This document shows positions 26,126-33,414 of a stretch of 64,000 nt of DNA, piece after piece. Source of the stretch: Flavobacteriaceae bacterium UBA1682 (lineage in GTDB: Bacteria; Bacteroidota; Bacteroidia; Flavobacteriales; Flavobacteriaceae). A model generated the notes under the pieces. It did no database searches and was not told the origin of the DNA. It worked only from the letters and a program-made list of their open reading frames with translations. The position numbers and the translations under genes are program-made. The stretch is taken from NCBI GenBank assembly GCA_002320285.1, contig DCKE01000005.1, positions 169,084-233,083 of the forward strand. Direction: 5' to 3'. Position 1 is the stretch's first letter. Each line of letters begins with the position of its first letter.

Positions 26126-27100
26126 ATGAAATCAATACTATACTTACTATTGCTGCTTCTAATTAGCAGACAAGCACCAGCCCAAATCACCTATATACCC
26201 GACCCGGAATTTGAACGCTTTCTAATCAGTCAGAACATCGACAGCGACGGAGAAATTAATGGACAGGTTCTAACTAGCGATATCGAAAATATCACCGAAC
26301 TGATTATTGTTGGTGCTGAAGGATGGGAAAACATCCAAGACCTTACTGGAATTGAAGGTTTTGTCGCTTTGGAAAAACTAACCGTAAATTCCACGTCCAT
26401 AAGTACTTTAAATATAAACCAAAACAGCAAACTAAAAGAATTGAATTGCGCTAACAACCGATTAAACTACTTAGACCTTTCTTCAAATCCTTTACTAGAG
26501 ATCCTCTATTGCGGAAACTACGATATCGACACAGCACCGCTAAGCAAAATAGAATCATTAGACTTTAGTAAAAACCCTAAAATCAATCATATAGATGCTT
26601 TTAATATGAGTACACTTAAAAGAATCAACCTCAAAAACAGAAACAATTACAAAACACCAAATATGAAAATTCAGATTGGTCTTCCACCTCTGGGAATAGA
26701 AAATCCAGACTACGATCCCGATGAAATTCGCAATTCTGTTTGCTTCGAAGTGGATAGAATAATTGAAGCACTAAATCTACATTTCCCATATTCACATTGG
26801 CATATTGCCCGATATCACGTAGCCGTTTCATATGCGGAAGATTGTACTTTAAGCAGCACTAAATTTAACGCTATAAAAATTGCAATTTATCCCAACCCAG
26901 CTTCGCATACGCTACATTTAGACCTATCCGATGAAATGAAGATACAGCAAGTGGTACTATTCGATATTTTAGGCAAAAAGGTCTTAGAACAACCGTATAT
27001 CGAAAACTCGATTTCCGTTTCCGAACTGCCCAAAGGGACTTACATTTTAAAAATCGTTACAGCTGACGGGGTACATACAGAAAAAATACTGATACAATAA
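26126..27100 (+). CDS. Secreted leucine-rich protein with T9SS sorting domain, paralogue 3
   Basis: A 324-residue third paralogue. Signal peptide and cap match paralogue 2 closely (MKSILYLLLLLLISRQAPAQ, then ITYIPDPEFERFLISQ). The repeats (LNCANNRLNYLDLSSNPLLEILYCGN) and the linker are more divergent, though both linker Cys remain (RNSVCFEVDR, AEDCTLS). The sorting domain is recognisable (IAIYPNPASHTLHLD, ending KILIQ) but less similar than between 1 and 2. It lies 53 nt after paralogue 2, probably in the same transcript as the protease, and is followed by the right repeat and terminator of island 2. Confidence 0.82.
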   Translation: MKSILYLLLLLLISRQAPAQITYIPDPEFERFLISQNIDSDGEINGQVLTSDIENITELIIVGAEGWENIQDLTGIEGFVALEKLTVNSTSISTLNINQNSKLKELNCANNRLNYLDLSSNPLLEILYCGNYDIDTAPLSKIESLDFSKNPKINHIDAFNMSTLKRINLKNRNNYKTPNMKIQIGLPPLGIENPDYDPDEIRNSVCFEVDRIIEALNLHFPYSHWHIARYHVAVSYAEDCTLSSTKFNAIKIAIYPNPASHTLHLDLSDEMKIQQVVLFDILGKKVLEQPYIENSISVSELPKGTYILKIVTADGVHTEKILIQ

Positions 27101-27135
27101 AAAAAGGTGGACTCAAATATTCGACTATAGACTAA

Positions 27136-27171
27136 AAAAAAACTCGTTAGTGAATACTAACGAGTTTTTTT
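27136..27171. terminator. Bidirectional terminator between paralogue 3 and the rluB-like gene
   Basis: Arms CTCGTTAGT (27143-27151) and ACTAACGAG (27156-27164), loop GAAT, flanked by A and T runs. Identical in stem and loop to the hairpin at 21148-21180. Confidence 0.9.
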
Positions 27172-27189
27172 GTTTTATGCGTTTTTCAA
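27136..27189. repeat. Right direct repeat of island 2
   Basis: Second copy of the 53-nt unit at 21146-21198, here continuous with the intact rluB-like gene, whose stop is at 27175-27177. Similarity to the left copy stops at 27189, inside the coding region. Confidence 0.92.
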
Positions 27190-28047
27190 GTTGATGATTT
27201 CTTGAGTAGTTAAAGTTCTCCATTTTCCTCTCGGTAAATTGAACTTGGTTAACCCAGCAAATACCACTCGGTCTACTTTCAATACATTATAACTTAAGGA
27301 TTCAAATAAATTACGCACCGTTTTTACATTGGTCGCTTTTAGTTTGATTCCAATTTCCGTTTTAGGTTGATCGTCCACATAGTTTATCTCTTCGATATAT
27401 ACTTTATGTCCGTCCAAAGTCAATCCTTTTTCCAATTTTTCTAAATCTTCAAATTTTAGATTTTTATCTAAAGAAACTTGATACATTTTAGAAGAACGTT
27501 GATTGGCTGTTGTAAACTTCTGGATCATCTCCGTATCGTTGGTAAACAACAACAAGCCTAAAGTAGTTTTGTCCATTCTACCAATCGGACTCAACATGCT
27601 TTTTGATGCTCCCTTTACCAAAGTCAATACGTTCTCTGGACTAACAATTTCTTCAGTTATCGTAGAGAAACCTTTTGGTTTATTCAACAATACATAGACT
27701 TTTTTCTCCGGATTGATTACTGCACCATCAAAATTTACGACATCGCCCGGCTTAACTTGGAACCCCATTTCTACAACTACTTCTCCGTTAACTTTTACGT
27801 TACCAGAAACAATGTAGATGTCTGCTTCTCTTCTTGAGCAAACTCCTGAGTTTGATATATATTTATTTAATCGGATACTATCTTCATCTAAAGAAGTGAC
27901 CTTCTTCTGTTTAGGTTTTCTTTCAACCACCGGTTTGGCACTAACGAATGTTGATTTCTTAACATCCTTTTTAAAAGTTTTCCCCTTTGGCTTATTCTTA
28001 CTAGAGCTTTTCTTAGCGTTTTTATCGCTTCCCTTACCGTTATTCAT
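27175..28047 (-). CDS. rluB: RluB/RsuA-family rRNA pseudouridine synthase
   Basis: A 290-residue enzyme. Residues 1-50 are a Lys/Ser-rich basic extension common in Flavobacteria. An S4 RNA-binding domain follows at ~55-115 (RLNKYISNSGVCSRREAD, GDVVNFDG). The catalytic domain begins VYVLLNKPKGF and has the catalytic Asp in SPIGRMDKTTLGLLLFTND; most relatives have GRLDxxTxG, so Met replaces Leu. The family modifies a uridine in 23S or 16S rRNA; which one is not certain, so the symbol is tentative. Its last 15 nt, with the terminator, are duplicated 6 kb away at 21146-21198, on the far side of island 2. Confidence 0.88.
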   Translation of the reverse strand: MNNGKGSDKNAKKSSSKNKPKGKTFKKDVKKSTFVSAKPVVERKPKQKKVTSLDEDSIRLNKYISNSGVCSRREADIYIVSGNVKVNGEVVVEMGFQVKPGDVVNFDGAVINPEKKVYVLLNKPKGFSTITEEIVSPENVLTLVKGASKSMLSPIGRMDKTTLGLLLFTNDTEMIQKFTTANQRSSKMYQVSLDKNLKFEDLEKLEKGLTLDGHKVYIEEINYVDDQPKTEIGIKLKATNVKTVRNLFESLSYNVLKVDRVVFAGLTKFNLPRGKWRTLTTQEIINLKNA

Positions 28048-28138
28048 ATTACTTATTTTTGCAAAGATACCATTTAAATAGACTACTATTAATTAGTTTT
28101 TTCGCGAATTGCGATAAAAATTTTTACACTGCACTGCT

Positions 28139-29059
28139 TTACAATCCGTTAAAGAGTTGTTTCCCATTAATCACTACACTCGGATTGATCAGAACAATCG
28201 AAAAAACACCGAGCAGAATCAACAGTTTTAAGCTGATATGCAACTGATGATATTGGAATATCGTTTGGGATTTCCACAGTTTAAACGTAAAAAACATCAA
28301 AATGATCAAGCTGAAATAAAAGTAAATACTCATATAACCCACATGATGCTCCTCGATTAAAAAATAAACCGGAATGACCGTTAGAATTACCAGATAGGTA
28401 ATCACCCTTTTGGCCGTATTCTCACCAAAGCGCACCGGAAAAGTTTGATATCCATTGGCCAAGTCTCCTTTAATGTTTTCCATATCCTTGACAATTTCGC
28501 GAATTAGCACGATCAAATACAAAAATAATGCATGTAGAAATATCGCTTCATAGTAGTTTTGGAAATACATTAAAATTCCAAAAAAAGGCAGGATCACCAA
28601 AAATGACGCCGTAAGATTACCGATAATAGGATAGCGTTTGAGCTTATGAGAATAGAACCACAGTAGAAAAATATAGAACGAAAAAAAAAGTCCTGCATGC
28701 AGTGAAACCACTGAAACCAGACATACAGACACAAAATTCAGAAAAAAATAGACCCGTAATTTTGTCTTCTGACTCACCAACCTATCCAACATGGTTTTTT
28801 TAGGTCTATTGATTAGATCCTTTTCTTTGTCGTAAAAATTATTAATGATGTAACCCGAAGCTATCGCCAGCGTTGAACAAAAAATAATAATAAACAATTG
28901 AGGATCCAACAATACATCCAAAGCTCGTTTCTCTGGAGCTAAAATAAATATAGAAGCCAGATATTGGGCTACGACGATAACAAATATATTATACCCGCGA
29001 ATCACAGAAAAGAAACTGAATATTTTCATCAATATCAATTTAGTCTTCCTTGAAAGCAT
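28139..29059 (-). CDS. UbiA-family prenyltransferase
   Basis: A 306-residue membrane enzyme with about eight to nine helices that joins a polyprenyl diphosphate to an acceptor. Both Asp-rich motifs are visible: NNFYDKEKDLINRPKKT (first, NxxxDxxxD) and REIVKDMENIKGDLANGYQT (second). Flavobacterial relatives are often named geranylgeranylglycerol-phosphate geranylgeranyltransferase, but the acceptor cannot be read from the sequence, and menaquinone- or heme-type substrates remain possible. It lies 55 nt downstream of the mevalonate kinase gene on the same strand. This fits a link between isoprenoid supply and use. Confidence 0.82.
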   Translation of the reverse strand: MLSRKTKLILMKIFSFFSVIRGYNIFVIVVAQYLASIFILAPEKRALDVLLDPQLFIIIFCSTLAIASGYIINNFYDKEKDLINRPKKTMLDRLVSQKTKLRVYFFLNFVSVCLVSVVSLHAGLFFSFYIFLLWFYSHKLKRYPIIGNLTASFLVILPFFGILMYFQNYYEAIFLHALFLYLIVLIREIVKDMENIKGDLANGYQTFPVRFGENTAKRVITYLVILTVIPVYFLIEEHHVGYMSIYFYFSLIILMFFTFKLWKSQTIFQYHQLHISLKLLILLGVFSIVLINPSVVINGKQLFNGL

Positions 29060-29073
29060 GAGTTTATTTTTTA

Positions 29074-29088
29074 TTCGCCTTTAGCGAA
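29074..29088. repeat. Small hairpin between mevalonate kinase and UbiA genes
   Basis: TTCGC and GCGAA arms around CTTTA. A similar CTTT/AAAG hairpin with an AGCG-type loop occurs upstream of surE near 54975. No T-run, so it is more likely an mRNA structure than a terminator. Confidence 0.3.
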
Positions 29089-29114
29089 GGTTAAGGTTAA
29101 TAAATAAAGAAAAA

Positions 29115-30053
29115 TTAAAACTGATACACCACTTCTAACTCGTAATCTTTTAACGAAGCTTTCGCCTTTTCTAAATCTTCTGTAAAACCGAGTATATAAC
29201 CTCCTCCTCCAGATCCGCACAATTTCAAATAATAGTCATTTGATTCGATACCTTGTGCCCAAATCTGATGAAATTGTTCTGGTATCATCGGTTTAAAGTT
29301 ATTCAAAACCGTCTTGGACAATTTTTTGGTATTCGAGAAAAGTGCCTTCATATCGCCATGTAGAAAACTTTCCACACAGGCATCTGTATATTTTACAAAT
29401 TGATTTTTAAGCATTTTTCTAAAACCCTGATCCTTTAAACTCTCCATAAAAATAGTAATCATCGGAGCGGTTTCGCCAACAATGCCAGAATCCAACAAAA
29501 ATACAGCTCCTTTCCCTTGTGTACTCTGAGAAGGAAGTCCTGTAGGTTCTACATTATCTTTGGAGTTGATCAAAATCGGCAAACTCAAATAACTATTCAA
29601 CGGATCCAAACCGGAACTTGTTCCATGGAAAAAAGACTCCATTTCTGCAAATACGGTTTTGAGTTGTAATAATTTCTCACGGGTTAAGTTTTCCAACACC
29701 GTAATCTTATCTTGTGCATAACGGTCATAGATAGCAGCTACTAAAGCACCACTACTTCCAACACCGTATCCTTGTGGAATACTCGAGTCAAAATAAAGCC
29801 CATTAGCAATATCGCTGTGCATGGCTTCTAAGTCAAAAACCACTAACTCTGGTTTACTGTCCTGCATATCTTCTAAATAAGCTGCAAAATTGCGTAAACT
29901 TTCATTGGATTTCTCGGTTTCAGCTGTAGCAGCATCACCCATTTTTAAAGCGCCCTTATAAAAGTTATAAGGAATGGAAAGTCCTTTGGAATCTTTGATA
30001 ATTCCGTACTCTCCAAATAATAATATTTTCGAATAAAATAATGGTCCTTTCAT
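29115..30053 (-). CDS. Mevalonate kinase (GHMP family)
   Basis: A 312-residue GHMP kinase that phosphorylates mevalonate. The start is the ATG at 30053 (MKGPLFYSKILLFGEYGI), the normal beginning of the family. A longer frame to 30170 would overlap the upstream gene and contain the -7-like box TATTTTTG (minus strand, 30078-30085). The ATP loop is PQGYGVGSSGALVAAIYD, and the third motif is KLCGSGGGGYILGF. The assignment as mevalonate kinase, not another GHMP kinase, rests on similarity to flavobacterial proteins and on the presence of the other pathway genes at 36-42 kb. Confidence 0.85.
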   Translation of the reverse strand: MKGPLFYSKILLFGEYGIIKDSKGLSIPYNFYKGALKMGDAATAETEKSNESLRNFAAYLEDMQDSKPELVVFDLEAMHSDIANGLYFDSSIPQGYGVGSSGALVAAIYDRYAQDKITVLENLTREKLLQLKTVFAEMESFFHGTSSGLDPLNSYLSLPILINSKDNVEPTGLPSQSTQGKGAVFLLDSGIVGETAPMITIFMESLKDQGFRKMLKNQFVKYTDACVESFLHGDMKALFSNTKKLSKTVLNNFKPMIPEQFHQIWAQGIESNDYYLKLCGSGGGGYILGFTEDLEKAKASLKDYELEVVYQF

Positions 30054-30123
30054 AGCAGTAAAAGTAATATTTGAGTACAAAAATACGGATTTTTTAACTG
30101 ATAATTGCTTTGTTAGCAGTTTT

Positions 30124-30474
30124 TTATAAAAACTGATTTTTAAACCCATATACACAGTGCCTACAGCCATTTTGACAACACTGTCCCTTCATCAGATGAT
30201 ACTGTTCTGTAAATACAAAATATTCGTTTTCAATATAATAATGCACCCCTTCTATCATCTCACTTCGGCGTTTTGGAAAATCATTAACCAGTGAAAAGGC
30301 GATCATTTCATCAAATTTCTTAAGGCAATTATTGCATAAACACTTATGAAAAGTTGTGCCTAAAAAAGCAATGGTTTCGGGGCGTAATTCCAATTTCTGG
30401 CAGTCGCAATTTTGGATGTCTTCAGCGCCACAGACAATAGGCTCTTTACAATGGGTACAAATTTGTGGTTTCAA
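30124..30474 (-). CDS. Cysteine-rich CWC protein fused to DUF5522
   Basis: A 116-residue protein of two small Cys-rich modules. Residues ~4-60 have CTHCKEPIVCGAE, a CDC pair and CLCNNCLKKF, as in the cysteine-rich CWC family. Residues ~75-112 (GVHYYIENEYFVFTEQYHL, then GQCCQNGCRHCVYGF) fit DUF5522. Both modules look like metal (zinc or Fe-S) binders; the function is unknown. Its stop is 71 nt upstream of the mevalonate kinase ATG. The two modules are separate genes in many bacteria, so the fusion is a useful hint that they work together. Confidence 0.72.
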   Translation of the reverse strand: MKPQICTHCKEPIVCGAEDIQNCDCQKLELRPETIAFLGTTFHKCLCNNCLKKFDEMIAFSLVNDFPKRRSEMIEGVHYYIENEYFVFTEQYHLMKGQCCQNGCRHCVYGFKNQFL

Positions 30475-30665
30475 AGGATTCTTTCTTTAATTTTTAAATC
30501 AACTGCAAGTATATCGCTTTAATACCTCAGCCTAAAACTTTTTAACATTCCGGATGGTGAATCAGGCTCACCAAAAAGTCCTTCAAAAATAGGGCTAATA
30601 AATTTAATTTAAGTTTAACAAGAAAAAAAAGAGAAAAAGCGCTGAAAAAATTATTTTTACACCCT

Positions 30666-30965
30666 ATGAAAATACTGAGTATACTCGTTTTAGGTTTCTT
30701 TATCAATTTCCTCGCACTGCCTACCATTGCGGTTGCGCTGGATATTGACCTAAACATACCTACTATCAGTATTTCTGAAGAGAATAAAAAACCGATCACC
30801 AATAGCGAAGAAGAACATCATCCCTTTAATATATTGGATCACTTATCCGATCTTACTCTTGATCGTATTGCATCGGCAAAATCTACTGCATTCGATATCA
30901 TTAATGATCGATTACCACGTGTGGATAGCCGTGAAATTCCCGTCCCGCCTCCAGACTTAGCATAA
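30666..30965 (+). CDS. Small exported protein of unknown function
   Basis: A 99-residue protein with a clear signal peptide (MKILSILVLGFFINFLALPTIAVA). The mature part is acidic and short (LDIDLNIPTISISEENKKP, then ILDHLSDLTLDRIAS) and ends PVPPPDLA. No known domain. It lies 72 nt before the SulP transporter gene on the same strand, so it may belong to the bicarbonate uptake unit. Signal peptide and composition make a real gene likely. Confidence 0.6.
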   Translation: MKILSILVLGFFINFLALPTIAVALDIDLNIPTISISEENKKPITNSEEEHHPFNILDHLSDLTLDRIASAKSTAFDIINDRLPRVDSREIPVPPPDLA

Positions 30966-31037
30966 ACTTTGACCGCAAAATAACAGCTACAAATTTCATT
31001 TGTACGCCCCCCTATTGTCAAATTTTATCTAAGAAAA

Positions 31038-32600
31038 ATGAATACTACAACTATATTTACAAAGCTGAAATCCAGTTTTGCACCAGGGCTTGTCGTTTTT
31101 TTAGTAGCCCTACCCCTCTGTTTGGGAATTGCATTAGCATCAGGTGCGCCCCCAATTGCCGGGATCATCAGTGGGATTATCGGTGGTATCGTTGTCGGAT
31201 TTTTAAGCAATTCCAACATCAGCGTTACCGGACCCGCAGCAGGATTATCTGCTATTATACTAAGTGCTATTACCGATTTGGGTTCGTTCCAATTGTTTTT
31301 GTGCGCCGGTATTATCGCCGGAGTACTTCAAGTTGTACTCGGCTATTTACGTTCCGGTACTATTGCCAATTTCTTTCCGAGTAATGTTATCGAAGGCATG
31401 TTGGCCGGAATAGGTGTCATTATTATCATCAAACAAATCCCGTTAATATTCGGAGTAACAAGCCTATCCACACTATTTCAAGGAAACGAGGGTAGTATTC
31501 TACAGCAAATTCATTTTGGCGCTGTGATCCTTACTTTGATTTCCTTGGGTATCTTACTCTTTTGGGAGCGAAACCCATTTCTAAAGAAAATCAAAATGTT
31601 GCCTGGAGCCTTAGTAGCTGTTGCAGTAGCTATCTTGATTAACTTTATCTGGATACAAACCAATTCGAGTTTTGCTATTAGCGGTTCTAACCTCGTTTCG
31701 ATTCCGACATTTCAAAATGCTTCGGAACTTGCCAATATTCTAGTACTACCCGATTGGAGTGGTTTTTTAAACCCAGCTGTATGGATTATCGGCTGTACCA
31801 TTGCACTAGTTGCTTCCATAGAAACCCTATTATGTATTGAAGCATCGGATCGTTTAGATCCACTCAAGCGAAATACCGACACCAATAGAGAGTTAAAAGC
31901 GCAAGGAATTGGGAATGTTTTGAGTGCCTTAATTGGCGGTATACCAATGACATCAGTGGTCGTTCGATCGTCTGCCAATATCAATGCAGGAGGAGTCTAC
32001 AAAACCAGCACAATCATACACGGAGTCTTCTTACTATTAGCCATCTTAGCCATACCGTTTGTGCTGAATTTAATTCCGCTAGCGACATTAGCAGCCGTAT
32101 TGGTATTGGTCGGATATAAATTAGCCAAACCCGTATTGTTTGTTCACTTTTGGAAAAAAGGATATACTCAATTTGTACCCTTCGTTGCGACCTTTTCTAT
32201 GGTGGTACTGTCAGATCTATTAATTGGTGTTGCAGTTGGCTTGGCAACCAGTGTCGCGTTTTTACTGTTTGGAAACTTAAAAAAAGCATTCAAATACGAA
32301 AAGAGACACGATTTAGACACCCCTGTTTTTCATCACATTAAACTGGCTGAGGAAGTTTCCTTCCTGAACAAGTCTGCGATTAAAACCCGTTTACACAGTT
32401 TGCCTAAAAATTGTGTTGCCTATATCGATGCCAAACAATCGGTATACATTCACATCGATATCGTCGAACTGATCGAAGACTTTATCAATGCACACGCAAA
32501 AGAAAAGAATATCGAAGTTCAAATCAGTGGCTTCCACAAGAAATTCAACAACGAAACAACCAACCAATCCATCATTCTTCAACACAGAAAATCCATATAA
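31038..32600 (+). CDS. SulP-family anion transporter (probable bicarbonate carrier)
   Basis: A 520-residue inner-membrane protein with about 12-14 helices and a short C-terminal cytosolic part. Family markers are GLVVFLVALPLCLGIALASGAPPIAG at the start, NISVTGPAAGLSAIIL and the inverted-repeat half beginning near residue 250. The C-terminal ~90 residues (NCVAYIDAKQSVYIHIDIVELIEDF) form a reduced STAS-like domain. SulP carriers move sulfate, bicarbonate or other anions. The carbonic anhydrase gene starts 2 nt after the stop, which points to bicarbonate. The substrate is an inference from that pairing. Confidence 0.88.
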   Translation: MNTTTIFTKLKSSFAPGLVVFLVALPLCLGIALASGAPPIAGIISGIIGGIVVGFLSNSNISVTGPAAGLSAIILSAITDLGSFQLFLCAGIIAGVLQVVLGYLRSGTIANFFPSNVIEGMLAGIGVIIIIKQIPLIFGVTSLSTLFQGNEGSILQQIHFGAVILTLISLGILLFWERNPFLKKIKMLPGALVAVAVAILINFIWIQTNSSFAISGSNLVSIPTFQNASELANILVLPDWSGFLNPAVWIIGCTIALVASIETLLCIEASDRLDPLKRNTDTNRELKAQGIGNVLSALIGGIPMTSVVVRSSANINAGGVYKTSTIIHGVFLLLAILAIPFVLNLIPLATLAAVLVLVGYKLAKPVLFVHFWKKGYTQFVPFVATFSMVVLSDLLIGVAVGLATSVAFLLFGNLKKAFKYEKRHDLDTPVFHHIKLAEEVSFLNKSAIKTRLHSLPKNCVAYIDAKQSVYIHIDIVELIEDFINAHAKEKNIEVQISGFHKKFNNETTNQSIILQHRKSI

Positions 32601-32602
32601 TC

Positions 32603-33238
32603 ATGAATACTATCACAGCAGAAATATTAGCAAATACAACACCAATTGAAAGTTTAAACATATTAATTGACGGCAATAATCGTTTTGTAAATAACCTCAA
32701 ATTCAATCGCAACTTTTTAAGTCAAATCGAAGAGACCAAAAATGGGCAACACCCCCATGCGATCGTATTGAGCTGTATGGACAGCCGTACCCCTATTGAA
32801 CACATTTTTGACCAAGGAATTGGAGATATATTTAGTATCCGAATCGCTGGTAATATCGTAACGGACGAAGTCATTGGAAGTCTTGAATACGCCTGTAAAT
32901 TAGTTGGAACCAAGCTAATTCTCGTTCTAGGGCACAGCCAATGTGGCGCTATAACAGGAGCTTGCCAAGAGAAAAAACTAGGAAAACTAACCAATGTTCT
33001 TTCTAAAATTAATCCTGCACTCGAAACGATCAAACAACGCGAGGAATGGGAAGAATATTCCGAAAAAGAACTGATCTCTGAAGTCACCAAAGAACATATT
33101 ATTCAGTCTGTAAGAGCGATTCCAAGACAAAGCGATGTCTTAAAATCCTTATTGGAACAAGACCGAATCGGAATTGTTGGCGCTCATTATGATGTATCAA
33201 GTGGAAAAGTAGAAATACTGACGCAGAAGTTTATCTAG
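32603..33238 (+). CDS. Beta-class carbonic anhydrase
   Basis: A 211-residue zinc enzyme interconverting CO2 and bicarbonate. The zinc ligands and active-site pair are present: Cys and Asp-Arg in LSCMDSRTPIEH, and His and Cys in LGHSQCGAITGA. The C-terminal GIVGAHYDVSSGKVEIL is typical. The start is the ATG at 32603, 2 nt after the SulP stop; the open frame extends further upstream only as overlap with that gene. Together with the SulP carrier it would hydrate CO2 or trap imported bicarbonate for carboxylases. A strong terminator follows. Confidence 0.93.
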   Translation: MNTITAEILANTTPIESLNILIDGNNRFVNNLKFNRNFLSQIEETKNGQHPHAIVLSCMDSRTPIEHIFDQGIGDIFSIRIAGNIVTDEVIGSLEYACKLVGTKLILVLGHSQCGAITGACQEKKLGKLTNVLSKINPALETIKQREEWEEYSEKELISEVTKEHIIQSVRAIPRQSDVLKSLLEQDRIGIVGAHYDVSSGKVEILTQKFI

Positions 33239-33333
33239 GTCATAATTGGAGCTTGATTCTCACCAGTATTCGATACCGATTCCGCGCTAAACATTTTTGA
33301 CAAAATGTTTCTACTTAAAAAAAACGTTAATTT

Positions 33334-33370
33334 AAAAAGGGGTTATCTGTACAGATAACCCCTTTTTTAT
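33334..33370. terminator. Terminator after the carbonic anhydrase gene
   Basis: A perfect 34-bp palindrome: arms 33334-33350 and 33351-33367 (AAAAAGGGGTTATCTGT and its complement), ending in T. It also sits downstream of the opposing lipoprotein operon. Confidence 0.85.
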
Positions 33371-33414
33371 ATCGTTTGCTTTTGCGTGTACAAGACGACT
33401 GCAGGCTAAATTTC

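Larger units (their letters stand above)
21199..27135. other. Island 2: secreted protease and leucine-rich paralogue block
   Basis: About 5.9 kb between two copies of the terminator plus rluB-like gene end. All four genes run on the plus strand, towards the rluB-like gene, and all code for proteins with signal peptides and T9SS C-terminal domains. No recombinase or transposase is present. Removing the block and one repeat restores dcp and the rluB-like gene as convergent neighbours sharing one terminator. Confidence 0.65.

Noticed and set aside
21199..27135. Prophage or integrative element
   Set aside because: No phage, conjugation or integrase gene occurs; only secreted-protein genes are present.
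30542..30802. 86-codon minus-strand frame opposite the small exported protein gene
   Set aside because: The plus-strand frame has a clean signal peptide and polar mature part; the minus frame looks like its antisense.
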